Source: Arctopsyche grandis | Taxonomy: Eukaryota > Arthropoda > Insecta > Trichoptera > Hydropsychidae | Length of the DNA: 64,000 nucleotides | Direction: 5' to 3' | Assembly: GCF_051622035.1 (NCBI RefSeq) | Contig: NC_135355.1 | Location: 30,940,986 to 31,004,985 of the forward strand | In this document: piece by piece, positions 24,930 to 38,203 of the stretch | Numbering within the stretch: the first letter of the stretch is position 1 | Layout: each line of letters opens with the position of its first letter | Translations under genes and position numbers: made by a program | The notes under the pieces: generated by a model | Told to the model about the DNA's origin: nothing | The model's database searches: none | What the model saw: the letters and a program-made list of their open reading frames with translations, nothing else

Positions 24930-25206
24930 CACGTGTCTATATATAGCATGAATAAAACGCGTCATCGAAAGGGTTAAGTCGTTCGTAAGAGTGCTACCGA
25001 ATTAGCAACACTAGAATCAGTGTCTGTTAACGCGTCACACTACGCGTACGTGTCTCGTCGACCCGCCATTGTAAGATCAGTGCATCTCAAACGTGCATGT
25101 CAACGACGTCAAAAAAAAATACATAGACGTAAATCGAAAGTGTTGGCCGCGTGTGATATAAAAACATTCTTAAAAAAACAACGTTTTTCATTGAAAAATA
25201 AATAAA
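24930..25206 (+). promoter_or_regulatory. TATA-containing promoter-like segment
   Basis: An E-box CACGTG (24930-24935) and a TATA box TATATATAG (24938-24946) precede a GC-richer stretch at the spacing expected for a transcript starting near 24970. A 61-codon Arg/Lys-rich open frame (25020-25205) lacks an ATG. A GTAAGAGT donor-like site lies at 24985. No gene body could be identified. Confidence 0.25.
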
Positions 25207-28200
25207 TGAAAAAAAATCAGTTCTTTCTTGTTCTCGAGCAGTGACGTGTGCGGGATTTATCTCAGTGAATGATTTACAACACTGCAATTAATATTCTTGC
25301 AGCGTGTATATCTTAACTAAATGATTGTCTAAACAAGCTACTGTAGAGCGTTGGGTTTACACAATACAAAAAAATGTAAATTTCCATCAACAACTATGCG
25401 GAAAAACTTATTTTGATATGAGAGTACATGTTCAATTTGTTCGCGCGATTAGTACACTTAGACTGTTTTACGCAATGTTGAGACAAAAAGAGATACATTT
25501 GACGTGCTCTCGCATGTAATGCGATATGGCTCATAAGATCTATATTCTGTTTATTTCCAACCTGTGAAACAATGTGAAAATATGTCGTTTTTGTGCCAAC
25601 GAAAACTGTTTTATTTTTCCGCCTCACTAGACGGACGAAAGAGTCCACTGTTTGTGTGCGAAAATCGATTTTAATTTCGAATCTTGTGATTCACACGCTT
25701 TTGAGCTGATAACAGCTACGTCTAAATCCGTCTCTACACACATTTACATTAGGGTAAACATCCAACTGTAAGAAATCAAAGTCTAATGTGATTTATAAAT
25801 ATATACTGTCCGTTTCTATCCCTTCGTAACCTTTTTCGCTTTATATACTACGCGTCAAATAAATTGAATAAATCGGAAATTATCACTGAATATACTCACA
25901 TACAATTTTTTAATTTATATTTGAGAGTAGGTTACGATGCATCGAAAAATATGTTCTATATATATTAAATTGCATCATACATATTTAAGCAAGAACACAA
26001 CATTCATTGTATGTTGAATTTGTTTGTAATTTAATATGAACACACCTGATATTTTATCATGTCCAAGAAACGGTATCACTTTGATTTTTTTTATAAAAGT
26101 GACGTTGGAGTATAATTTTTTACATCCTAATAAAAAATGAACATTATTTTTAAATGTTCAGATTAGATAAGACCTAAATAAATATAATTCGATTGAAATT
26201 TAGAGTAAATATGAATTATCAAACAATTCAACATTAACATGAATTGTAAAGGTTGATTTCATAATACATAGGTATATATTCTGATAAATCTTTCACCACA
26301 AATATTTTCATTGCATCGAATCAGTTTAATGATGGCGCTTATTTCAAAGCAATCACTCAGTTCATATACGAGCGAGAGAATTACTTAGAATCGGTTCAAA
26401 TAAAAGTGGTAGAATTAGTTAGAATCAGTTCATAGTACACGTGGGTGAATTAATTTCACCAAATTTGCCTATTTATAAGTTATAATTTATCTAACGTGCA
26501 ACTAAACACTAAATGCTATTATAAAGTTGAACGAACTTTACAAATTGTATTTACCCTTGCAGAAATTAGTTTGAAAATTTGTACATAATTTAATAAATGT
26601 TTAAAACATTTTCAAAAGGAATAGACATGTCATTCACATGAGTATGAATTTTATTGTATCAATTTGGGTTTTTCGATTTGGGTAATGCAATAAACATCGT
26701 ACAAATTTTATTATATCATACATCGGTTCTTTCTGTAACGTTAGACATATTACACAAAGTATACTTTATTATTTTTTGAATTGCTGATATATGTACATAC
26801 ATACATTTTCCATGAAAATATGTTTTGATATTGAATATTATGCCAACAATGAATAAACATACAAAAGCTACATACATTCATCGTATGCTTGTAGAATTTT
26901 CGATGAAAAAATATTTATAAACACGCACTTACGTTCGAATATATCACAATGAAATATTAAAGCCCACCGATTTCATCTTTGAAAATCCTACGTGCGAATT
27001 TTCCCCGCGAAATTCCTTATTTTGTGCGCTCGTTATATAATATAATATTCACAATAAGGTCGTGTGTTCCCTTTCCGAACACTCAGCTTGAACATATATT
27101 ATTAGACGTGCACGTATCCTGATTGAATTTACTATCGATCTCGGGCAGGAAATGAAGGTCCTAGATGTACAGAGTGATCATAAACGAGCCACGGAATAAA
27201 TCACCGAATCAGCGGGACTTTTCTCATAAGACTCGCCGTGCGAATTTCCACACGCACAAAAGTCACCGTAAATAAATTAAATTAAACATTATATATACAA
27301 AAGTATGACTTAAGTGTTCCAACGCAGCCGTGTGTAATAATATATTGTTGAAATATTGATCTAATAGTATAAAAATATATTTGCATTCAAGACAAGGATG
27401 AAGAACGTTTAAATTATAGCTCTCGACAGCTTTGAATATAGATTAAAATTCATTGTAGGAATTCATTTGTCGTTTTGAGTTTTGCGTTGACAGGATAGAT
27501 GAACTAATTTTATGAAATTTCACAAGTTTCAGTTCAATAGTTTTGTATATAATTAAGTAGTTTCTGAGAGCCAATATCCGCAACTCGGTCGTTTAGATGG
27601 ATGATGTATGTAATTCGATGTATATTTTCGTCGTCGACCAGAAACTGTTCGGAATTTTCACGTGACACCTGTTTAAATCTAGATCAGGCCTTGTATATGT
27701 GTGTGTATGTTTGTGAATACGTGACGTCATAGCAAATGTGTATTGCAAGCTGAAAAACTTACAACGATGATCATTGTTTAAACATCTTCTCCCAAATATA
27801 TAATACGAAGTCTGTCTCGAAGTTCGTAGACCTTTTTTCGTCGGCTCTAATTAGGCATCGTACATTTTGGATAATGTGATAATTTAGCCGAGACGTCATG
27901 TAAATTTTAAAATTATTACTAATGTGCAAAATTTGTTTTTCAGCGAAATATTTAGCCGAAAATATAATACGAGCGCACATCGTCCGGGCCAAGATATGTG
28001 TTTCGCTATCAAAAATTTCAATCTTACACATAATTTCCACTCAAAACGTCGCACAAAACGAAGCCGAAATCCCAAGGGTAATTTTTATTTTCGAAATAGC
28101 AATTTATTATATTTCCCCGGTTTTTTGTTAATTATTACAGCATTACATTGCTAATGAAGTGTTGTATCCTTCACGCAAGTCAATGCAAAATTAATTCTAC

Positions 28201-28417
28201 ACAAGTTTAGAGCTCACATCCAAAACTTTAAACAATGCCGAAGTTTAAATAATTTACACATTATAATCCTCGTGTTTTCTCAAACGGAATCTCAAACTTG
28301 ACTTATGTAAATTACACACAAACAATGGCGAAAATAAAGGGAAAGTCTTCAATGTTATAATAAAAATTTCGCCAAATCTCAGAACTTACAAGTATTATAT
28401 TTTGTAAGCCTATTTAT
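25207..28417. other. Intergenic, no gene recognised
   Basis: AT-rich with some GC-richer patches (26940-27260). Short frames on both strands (for example 25325-25648 and 27771-28154) overlap one another and contain no recognisable domain. Confidence 0.45.
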
Positions 28418-29010
28418 CAGAGCTCTGGAGTGAGAGTCGGATTCGTGAAGTCGGAGCATTTCAAGCGAAGTCGGAAACGTTAAAAATCAACCGACTCCTT
28501 CTCCTTTTAATATTTTCTTTAATTAATAGTATAACAGTATGTGTCAACTAGTCTCTAATTTTAATGAAGAAACGATCAATTTAAATTTAATAATTTCGTT
28601 ATAAAAATCATGATTTTAAATTACATTATAAATAAAACCGTAGCATTGCACCTTTTTCTGATGTTTTGTCGCCAAAATAGATTGTTTCCTATGTCTCATA
28701 TTTTTTTTTATTCTAATTTTTCGCATTTATTTATTTGTGTTTGAAATTCATACACATATCTACTTACATTTAATTTATACCTATTTCATCACCAATAATT
28801 TAATAAATTGGCTTACATGTCAATTTTTCGTGATTTTTTTAATTCCATTTATTTATGTAATGTTTTGAAAATCGCTATAATTTTTATTAGTAACAATTTT
28901 ATACGTTAGCAAGAAAAGTCGATCTTACAAAAATCGTTCAAGTTGGCGTCGGCGTTGGAGTCGAATCATAAAATAAAGTTGGAGTCGGTAAATTTTGATC
29001 CGACTACGAT
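28418..29010. mobile_element. hAT-like non-autonomous element with GAGTCGG subterminal repeats
   Basis: The left end 'cagagctctggagtgagagt' followed by 'cggattcgtgaagtcgga', and the right part with 'ggcgttggagtcgaatc' and 'gttggagtcggtaaa', carry repeated GAGTCGG and its complement CCGACTCC. CAGAGCT...GGAGTCGG ends are typical of a known hAT group. No transposase remains. The right terminus is lost or degraded just before the Helitron at 29024. Confidence 0.5.
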
Positions 29011-29023
29011 ATACATATTAATA

Positions 29024-29270
29024 TTTAATATATAATTTCAAAAGAGACTTTGCATGTAACTGTGTAACTATGTATGTAAGGTTTGTTATGAACATCGAAA
29101 ACAAATCAAAGTTTCTATGACGACGATATTGATATCGTATGATATTATTTTTTTTAGATTCAAATAAATTTAATAAAAAAACATAAATATGAATTTTTAC
29201 TATTAGATCATTTGTCATGTATAAGCTGTTTATATTACAAACATCGAGTGAAGCCGGGTAAAACCACTAG
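29024..29270 (+). mobile_element. Non-autonomous Helitron, copy 2
   Basis: Starts TTTAATATATAATTTC (one change from the TCTAATA start of copy 1) and ends GAAGCCGGGTAAAACC plus ACTAG, followed by T. The body shares 'aacatcgaaaacaaatcaaa' with copy 1. The hairpin precedes the CTAG end (CGAGTGAAGCCGGG, one stem base changed). Confidence 0.8.
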
Positions 29271-30430
<1,160 letters not shown>

Positions 30431-32500
30431 AATTAATGGACTATTTTTATTTAGAATTTTTCAAAGAAGTATTATTTTGGTTTTAATTATAAAAATTAAC
30501 AAAACATACATATGTATTTATAGATAATATTAAATAAATGATTAAATCGAAAATCGATTCGAAGCAATTACAAAAAATAGTAATACATACGTAAATTAAA
30601 AGGATATGGAATTTATGTAGTAGATGGACGATTCTAAAAATATAGGAAGTTAGGAAAATTAATGTTCTCATTTTTCTCTTATCCAATGGGTAATCCCATT
30701 TAAAATTAAATATACATATTACAGAATTAATCGAGATTACTTTTTATTAAATTTCTTGTTTCATTTCATTGTTCACTAGAATTACATGTAGTAGGTAAAA
30801 TAATAGTATAATTATTTCTAAAAAATTTAATGTATATGTATATATGTGTGCATTCGTAATTTTACATTTAAATTTCTACGCAATTTTGTACTCATACGAA
30901 GAATGTATGTATTACCTTGTATGACTTTTATGCCACATTCATTGTATATACCACTCCACCGGGTATAATTTGAAAACACAATTTGCAACTGTGTAGTTCT
31001 AGTGTGGACCAATTACGCGAAACGAATGCATAATGCAGAATTTCAGTCACCGTTTGAACTCAATAGGAACAAAGCTTTCCGATTATGTATTTAAATACAT
31101 ACTTCTAAATAAATATATATATATGTACATACATGTACAATGTCGGGTATCATATCCATTTAGTAGATACATATGTATATGCACAATCCGACTCCGTACA
31201 ATACTTGTGTCATCGTAATATAATATTTTATGATACACACATATGTATATGTATATGTATGTACATAAATATACCCTCTGTTAGTGATGATAGTTCTTTG
31301 GGTTGTTTTATTTTTTATGTTTTTTATTCGGAATATACTAGAAAATTGAGTGTTCATCAAATATATTGATCGTACGAATATTTCTGAAGAAAATCTCGAG
31401 TGACTCGAGTTTTTGCAATTCAAATTAATGTTTCATTTGCAATGATAATGAGACTTCAGGGATGAAACAACAAGGTTGTTTAGGGATGTTAGTTCCAATT
31501 ATAATCGTAGAGCTTTTCTGAAAATCCGTAACGCTATAATTTTCCGATATTTAACGTCCAATGCTTTGACGGCATGACTTGCATTAATTTGCACGGTTGA
31601 ATAAATTGATAAATCAGGATTCAATATATCTATCTGACTACCATTTGTATTAATTAGTATCCACGTACTTTATCGCAATGCGTATTTTCAAGACGTGTGT
31701 ATGTATGTGTGCTCGCACATATCAAAAGAACATTTCCTGATTCCGCTCGAATTAATCCGTCATGAAAATAACACTAATTCTTAAAGTAAAACTGGATTAG
31801 TCGTATTCATTACGCTTTTTGCTTTGAAGACGTTTTTAAATCGAATTTATGAGCAGAGCAGCGCATTTGGAAAGCGCGCCATAATTCGAAGCTGGGTTGA
31901 AAATTATATTTTTGGTTTAAAATATGTATGTTCAATTTTTTATGTGATTAACAAAAAGCACGCATTTGGATGAAAATATTGTATGAAAAGCGATGCTTCT
32001 CGTAACTGAGGCATTGACAGCATTCTCTCGAATTTGTATATAGCCATAAACAAAACTAGAACCAATCTATTTAAAAAGTATGTACATATGTAGATGAGCT
32101 ATTTGGTTAAAAAGATTTTCGTTGAAAAACGTGTTTTACACAGTAAGGGGTTTGTTTGCTCGCGCTTTCGCAAATCCAAATTCAAATTTCATTCCTTAAA
32201 CTTTTAAGTGAAACTGTAATAGATATAGATGAGTTCACCAGTTTAAAATACACTTAATATCAAATTCATCATGTAGAATGGTAAATTTCTTTGGATTGAA
32301 TCCACGAAATTAACATAAAAGTTCAGATTGAGAGAGACGTAAATTTAAGCATAGATTTGAAACTTATGAAAATAAATTTTTAATTTCATAATACAATGAA
32401 TAATGCAATGAATAAATTAACTTCGTAATGATAATATAAATTTGTAATAAAAGTTGTTTCCTCAGAATCACAGATTAATATATTTCATAATAACCAGCTT
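30431..32500. other. Intergenic, no gene recognised
   Basis: AT-rich, with repeated 'tatgtacatacatgtaca'-type simple sequence at 31110-31265. No gene or element ends seen. Confidence 0.45.
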
Positions 32501-32955
32501 CAAGGACGGATCGGTCAAAGTGGTCACGGATTCGATATCTACTGGTTACTGCTTGCCAGACCTTGGATATGTGACTCCAAGTCGATGGTTTCCTATCAGA
32601 GTTTGCCAATTTATCTAATTTTAATTGAAACGATTCTTAGAAATTGGCATCTCTTGTCTTATTAGGCAAAAAATTGAATTATTCAGCATCTCGATTCTAT
32701 AAATGCTGCAAATTTTTCCATTAATGTCTCTGTGAATGTTGATTGTATTTACTTTGTTTAATTTTTACAATGTTTCTGTACAATTTTTGACCGTATATGT
32801 CGTATATATAACATTTATATCGTATATAAAGTTATATTTATATAACATTTATGTCGTAAAATATATAACAATTTTATATTTATAATTGATATTTCTTTAT
32901 CTGTATAGTACACTCGTCGCATTGGAGCGATCCGTAATGACGAGTGTGCATGATT
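32501..32955 (+). mobile_element. tRNA-derived SINE, copy D (damaged head)
   Basis: The head is decayed, but a B-box remnant in 'ggtcacggattcgatatc' and the family body ('gccagaccttggatatgtga', 'aagtcgatggtttcctatca', 'gagtttgccaatttatc') are clear. The tail has CACTCGTC (32911-32918), 'gcattggagcgatcc' and GACGAGTG (32939-32946), which forms an 8-bp stem. The same tail type ends copy C. Confidence 0.75.
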
Positions 32956-33199
32956 GATTAAAAATAAAAATAGTATAGAAAATTTGATGCGGGAAATGAT
33001 TTTTTTTATACATTTCTTACTTTTTACTAACAAGCCATTGTATGTATGTATAGGGAGTTGACTTTAATGTGAAGAAAATGTAATCGAGGCTTTTCTCCTT
33101 GCGTTTCAGGGAGATAAATTCGCATTTTTTACAGTGCAAAGTTGAGCCGACGAGTGGAGGCATGATAGGTGAAGGCTTTTAATTGAATCATTAGTAAGG

Positions 33200-33570
33200 C
33201 TCGTCTCGGGATTTGAAACCCTACTCGGCGAAACACCTGAAGTTGAAAAATACTACTGCATTTGTCTTTTCGCATTCTCTCTCTCTAGCTCGTAGCTCTG
33301 GTAAACACACCAGTGCCAGCTTTTGCGGATGCTGCCCAGGACCACGAAAATCGATACCCGAGAAGGGGAGGAAGCATCTTTCTCTTGGAAATTCACATCT
33401 ACCTAAAGCTCCCGGGCAGCTTTCGCTTGTGCAAACCTGATCAAAAGGATTTGCGTTTACGCGATTGTGTCGAGTGGTACATGATAGATCACCATTTCCG
33501 CCTTTATGCCTTTACGCTGCGATGGGTAATACAGCTCTGCTTCCTGCGGCAGGAAATGGACTAAATTTCA
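33200..33570 (+). other. GC-richer open stretch, possible exon or regulatory block
   Basis: 'ctctctctctagctcgtagc' (possible acceptor) is followed by GC-rich sequence open in two forward frames through 33440 and 33564, neither starting with ATG in the GC-rich part. No protein domain recognised. It lies 1.1 kb upstream of the Ser/Thr-rich genes on the same strand and could be an upstream exon, or simply unique regulatory DNA. Confidence 0.25.
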
Positions 33571-33854
33571 ATTTTTACACTATTCGAACATACGTATGTA
33601 TACTATTACCACGATTCTAATTCGAAATATGTATATCTCTACATGTGTAGATAGTCGGTTTACTCGCCGTGCCTCGCCGTTCTAATAGGACAATTGCCTC
33701 GGGGATTTCTAACGGCAATTCCTGTTAGTCAGAGTAATATCTATTACATCTATTAATAGCTTCAGGAGGTTGACAAACTGCTCGCTCTAATTAAAACTTA
33801 ATTAACAAAGAGATAAATTTTCAATCTATCCCATTTTCAATCATCGGAATATAT

Positions 33855-34110
33855 AATGAAAATGGTTCAGTGGTTAGCGTATATACATATATACTGCTAA
33901 TAACAGAAGGGTCAAGATTTAGAGCCCTAACACAGTGTTGCTGGCCAGACCTCGAATATATGTACATATGTAGTATGTGACTTCAGGTCGATCATTTTCT
34001 ATCAGGTCGATCAGTTTGCAAATTTATCTGATTTAATTGTAGAAGCGATTCCGACTAAACTGGCCACCTATGTATCATCATTTGTCAAAATTATTTGAAT
34101 TCGATTTCGA
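33855..34110 (+). mobile_element. tRNA-derived SINE, copy E
   Basis: A-box remnant 'tggttcagtggttagcgtat', then the body blocks 'ttgctggccagacctcgaat', 'gtgacttcaggtcgatca', 'tttgcaaatttatctgattt'. A short 'aggtcgatca' duplication and 'atatgtacatatg' insertion are private to this copy. The tail is not distinguishable. Confidence 0.65.
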
Positions 34111-34682
34111 ATTTATAGTAATATTATAAATTTATATATGTATATAGGTAGTACATAAAGATTTGGCCGAGTATAAATATATGTATATATGTATAGGTAG
34201 ATATAAATATATCAATTTGATAAGTATGAGTTTTGGAGAGTAAAAATATATCTAACAACGATACATAGATTTTATCTCATTCTTTGAAAAATGTTGGATT
34301 GTATTTACATATATTTCATATAATGCCTTTAATATAAAATTTATATTTGACAGATATTCGATTGTTAAATTTTACTAGGATCGATCTAGACGAATTTTAC
34401 TAGACTTTGGTGAGAGGGAAAAGTTAAAAAATTATGTTTCGGTAAAGAAAATTGTCTTGGCAGATTTCATCCCGAATAATCAAATTGAGACTTAATATCC
34501 TCGTATCGAAAGTTTTGACGAACTTTTTTTTAGCACATAAACATTACACTAAACACTGACACATCAGTACATACATATACATACATACATCTGTAGATAG
34601 TTAAAAAAAAAACAAATGTATCAAATATGCCCCTTATTTATTATAGATAGTAAAACTTAGACGTACGTAATATTCAAGCAAA

Positions 34683-35030
34683 ATGGCTGAAAAGATTACC
34701 TCATCCACCGAGTTGGTACAGAAGACCATGGACTCTGTGATGCAACAACAGACTGTCGAAAAGAAGGTGTCGATAGAGGCTCGCCAAGAGTTCTCGCAGT
34801 CGTTCTCGAGCAGTTACGAGGAGGAATTCGAGGAGCAGACTTTCATTGACGAATTCGGCAACGCGAAAACGATCAGGAATGAGTCCTCGTCTTCCGAGGA
34901 GGAGTCCAGCAAGTCAGCCAAGGTCCAAGTCAAGGCTTCCGGTCTGGATGAGAAGCAGATGCAGGCTTTGACCCAGGCGTCTAACGAGCTGGGTGCAACG
35001 CTGGCCCTCCAGGACAAAACCAACCAATAA
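34683..35030 (+). CDS. Small acidic Ser/Glu/Gln-rich protein, unrecognised
   Basis: 115 residues starting MAEKITSSTELVQKTMDSVM. The ATG has a good insect context (CAAAATGG) and is the first in frame after an in-frame TAA at 34668-34670. Residues 20-50 are Gln/Ser/Glu-rich, 40-52 form a Ser run followed by EEEFEEQ, 54-64 read FIDEFGNAKTI, and 67-76 are Ser/Glu only. No signal peptide or membrane segment is seen; the protein is probably disordered and intracellular. Codons are clearly richer in G/C than the flanks, which supports real coding. TAA and an adjacent TGA end it, and AATAAA follows at 35043. Acceptor-like sites (ending 34646 and 34660) upstream suggest an untranslated first exon. The FGN motif resembles one in the next ORF, so they may be related. 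Function unknown. Confidence 0.75.
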   Translation: MAEKITSSTELVQKTMDSVMQQQTVEKKVSIEARQEFSQSFSSSYEEEFEEQTFIDEFGNAKTIRNESSSSEEESSKSAKVQVKASGLDEKQMQALTQASNELGATLALQDKTNQ

Positions 35031-35042
35031 TGATCAACATCC

Positions 35043-35048
35043 AATAAA
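35043..35048 (+). terminator. Polyadenylation signal AATAAA
   Basis: The hexamer lies 13 bp after the stop of the 115-residue ORF. It is followed by an A-run and a C-run, and by 'gtctcgatag' and 'ttgtgtactg' T/G-containing sequence. Confidence 0.5.
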
Positions 35049-35963
35049 AAAAACCCCCCCACATACCGGCTCTGTGATGTCTCGATAGTAATATTTTATT
35101 TTATTATCGTTGTGTACTGATACTGGCTCGTTAATCTGTCGATACCGATCTCTGGATTTCGATGAATTTATTGCACTGGTTATATAATATGTACGTATGT
35201 ATAAAGGAAAAGTTTTCGTTAATGTATGTATACATAATTATACATATAACAAATCTTATTCAACTTTTCTTAAATAAATACATACATAGGAGCTTTAAGA
35301 TTTTTTTAGTAATAAAACATAGTATCACTAGTGCAATAAATCGACGTTTAATTTTGGTCTTTTTTGACCATTCTGTCTTCTCAAAATGTCCTCTCTTTCA
35401 CAACTTAACTTATAACGAGTGGTTTATCTAATAAAAAAAAAAATACAGCATGTCCTGAAAAAGTGAATAAATTTACATTTTACAAAATCGAATCAATCGC
35501 TCTAAAATAGCACATACACCACATATATACCAACACGCATAATATACGTACTCTCTATACTGAATTATTAATTTTATTTAATTTAACGTTTGAAATACGA
35601 ACTAACCCAACGCTCTCAGTAATAACGCTTCTGAAAAGTTGTATACATAATCCGAATAATAATAAATAAAAATATCGCATATTTATGTGTATAAAAAAGC
35701 GCTCTAATACGTTTGGCTTTAGTGTTGTGAAGTGTATTACATTTATAAAATATACAATGTAACAAAAATACAAAGCGCACACTTAAGAAGATTAATAACA
35801 GTGTTCTTTTCGTTTCAGGAATGTATATAAAAAATTAAAAACATACATATATTATTTATTTATCTAATATATAAAATAAATAAATGAAGGAATTATTATT
35901 ATAACGATCGTTCATATACAACAAGATTTTTCGTTGAAGTAAAGTGACACTTTTGTCGACAAG
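35049..35963. other. Spacer between the two Ser/Thr-rich ORFs
   Basis: AT-rich non-coding DNA. It contains a strong splice-acceptor-like site (ttcttttcgtttcag, ending 35818) about 145 bp before the next ATG. That would place the second ORF in an exon with a short AT-rich 5' leader. No repeats recognised. Confidence 0.45.
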
Positions 35964-37139
35964 ATGGAAGACGACGACGAGGATACCACTCAAATGAATG
36001 AGGGAAAAGTGACGTCACACAGTGTAGTACAGAAGAAGACTACTCGTGTAAAAGCTCACGTCACTTCTTTTACAAGTTCAAGCAGTCAAAAGTCAACAAC
36101 GAACTTTTCCACCGTCAAAAGATCGACCCAGTCGACAGAATCCAGTGAACAACACCTAGATCAAACCACACTCACCTCTGACTATCTCTCAAGCAAGCAA
36201 AGTACCACTGAAAGCATGCAAAGAACTTTAAATAAAACGGACGAAACGGGAGCAGTGATACCTACCTGTCAAATCATAACTCACCAAGCTTCGAATGAAT
36301 CCGAAGAATCCGCTGAAACTAAATCTGAAACAGACGCCAGTGGCAACAGAATAACTAAAGTGTACTACGAAGGCTCTGGAGGTAGCATGCACCAATTGGA
36401 TTCATTTAAAGAAGACGGCAAAATGACTTCCAGGTATACAGACCAAAGATTTTCGGCAAAGTTAGGCTTATTTTCACGAAGCGCCACTTCGAGCTCTAGC
36501 CAGGAGGAGTATGAGCCGGAGATTAAGCTATTCGGACAGAAAAATCTAACGACAACCGGTCAATACTTGACAACAGGTAGAGTGGAGACTGCTAAATCCA
36601 TGGAAAGTTTACGCGTTGCTAAAGAAATTACGAATCAATTGAACGTTTCGCCCGAAAAGACTTTGCACGCTCACAGGGGATCATTTTTAACGACTAGTGA
36701 GAGAGACGTGCGTAAAGTAATAACCTCCTGTGCTGAAAATAGAAGCTTTGAAAGCTACGATATGAGGCTTAAGAGGAGAGCTTTGTCCGGTGAGGAAATG
36801 GGTGGTTCTTTCAGCGGGGAAGATTCGGTTCAAATCACCGCTGAAAAGAGGCGAGGTTTGTTCGCCGGCGTCGAAAGGAGACTCACTCCTCAGCATCTGA
36901 GTCTTCCACCATCTGGTGGTCCGTTCATAGGAATGGGCTGTTCGCAGGACAGTTCGAGGAAATTGATGATCCTGAGTCCTCACAGTCCACTGACGACGCC
37001 CGATCTACTCAACTTTTCGCAGCCGATCCTCAGCATCAAAGGCAGACGCAAAAAGGGCATTGTTTTGCCCAAGTTGATCTTGCCGAGGAGTGACTCGGAA
37101 GCTTCAGAGGTCTTCTTCGATCATAGTATTTTAGAGTAA
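35964..37139 (+). CDS. Ser/Thr-rich protein, unrecognised; 3' end may be spliced
   Basis: 391 residues starting MEDDDEDTTQMNEGKVTSHS; in-frame TAA at 35940-35942 makes this the first ATG. Residues 15-120 are a Ser/Thr/Gln-rich low-complexity region. TDETG (92-96) and TDASGN (123-128) echo DEFGN of the upstream 115-residue protein. A more complex central part follows (160-300), including 'SFLTTSERDVRKVITSC' around 240-256. 335-350 have SP/TP phosphosite-like pairs, and 358-370 (SIKGRRKKGIVLP) are basic and could be a nuclear or binding signal. No signal peptide, membrane segment or catalytic motif. Codon composition is G/C-richer than the flanks. The stop overlaps a consensus donor (GTAAGTAT from 37136), so the exon may end at 37135 in phase 2 and continue elsewhere. 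Function unknown; a cytoskeletal or muscle-type disordered protein is only a guess. Confidence 0.75.
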   Translation: MEDDDEDTTQMNEGKVTSHSVVQKKTTRVKAHVTSFTSSSSQKSTTNFSTVKRSTQSTESSEQHLDQTTLTSDYLSSKQSTTESMQRTLNKTDETGAVIPTCQIITHQASNESEESAETKSETDASGNRITKVYYEGSGGSMHQLDSFKEDGKMTSRYTDQRFSAKLGLFSRSATSSSSQEEYEPEIKLFGQKNLTTTGQYLTTGRVETAKSMESLRVAKEITNQLNVSPEKTLHAHRGSFLTTSERDVRKVITSCAENRSFESYDMRLKRRALSGEEMGGSFSGEDSVQITAEKRRGLFAGVERRLTPQHLSLPPSGGPFIGMGCSQDSSRKLMILSPHSPLTTPDLLNFSQPILSIKGRRKKGIVLPKLILPRSDSEASEVFFDHSILE

Positions 37140-37144
37140 GTATT
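37136..37144 (+). promoter_or_regulatory. Consensus splice donor overlapping the stop codon
   Basis: GTAAGTATT at 37136-37144 fits the donor consensus. If used, the reading frame leaves the exon after the GA of codon 391 and bypasses TAA at 37137-37139. Confidence 0.45.
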
Positions 37145-38203
37145 CAAACTTAACTCATGATTTGTTATATATAGAAAATTTTTATATTGAAAGAAGAAAA
37201 GTATGAGTATTTTCTTTGTTTCAACGGTTTGTATATATGAACATTTATACAAGTACAATTAAACTTTTAATTAATTTATGTGTTAAAGGTATTTGCAGAG
37301 AGTATTTTCTCAATATTATTAAACGAGAAATTGTGTTATACAATTCCTTTAGGTATATATATCTAATTAAATTGTACAAGTTTGTTTTGAGTTATAATAT
37401 AATTACAACTAGGGAAACAAATTGCTCCTTAAGGTTAAATCAATGGTATCTTATAAGTGAATGTTATAATTTAAACGGCACTATCTCGGTAATTATGCGG
37501 TGAAGAATATTTATCAAAAAAAAAAGAGAAAGCCTTTGAAAGTGAACATCAGATCTCTATTTAAGGAACAGATTTCACGTAGTAAATTGAATCCTTTGTA
37601 ATATCGAATGGCATAAATGCTTTTCTCGACGACACACAATTCGAGCTTTTCCCTCACTCGAATAGACTTCTTAATACCGAAAAGGAGCGAGTTCAAGATG
37701 GAAAATTCAGGACGAGAGTGGATTTTTTTTCGTTTATACATATTTTTTTTATTTACGTGAAAAGTCCACGCTTTTTTTCGACCCTACGAATTCCGCAAAG
37801 GGTCAGTGATTTATTCTTTTATGAAAAATCATGGTCAAGATATTTCGGATTCGGTGAAAACGTGACGGAATTTTTTATTCACTCGATTTTATAAAGCTCC
37901 GCCGAACATTGATTTAGCTGATTAAGTCCTATTTGCTTTCAACGAGCTTACGTTCGTGTAATTGGCATTTAAAAGATCTTCGCATTGTTACATCACTAAT
38001 GGATATTACATACCTGGGCTCGACAAATCTCTACGAAACGTGCTTGTCAGACAAAAATGCTATTCGCCCGCCACAGAAAAATTTTCACACAAAAAAAATC
38101 CCCAACATTTCCTTTTAAACATACATAAGTATGTATACAATTTTAAATTGTTTGAATTGCATGGCCTTTCGTGTGATATCATTTACCCTCTGATATATGT
38201 ATA
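37145..38203. other. Intergenic or intronic, no gene recognised
   Basis: AT-rich DNA without repeats that I could identify. It would be intron if the donor at 37136 is used. Confidence 0.4.

Noticed and set aside
25020..25205. 61-codon basic peptide frame
   Set aside because: Starts with GTG and no in-frame ATG follows; kept only as part of a promoter-like segment.
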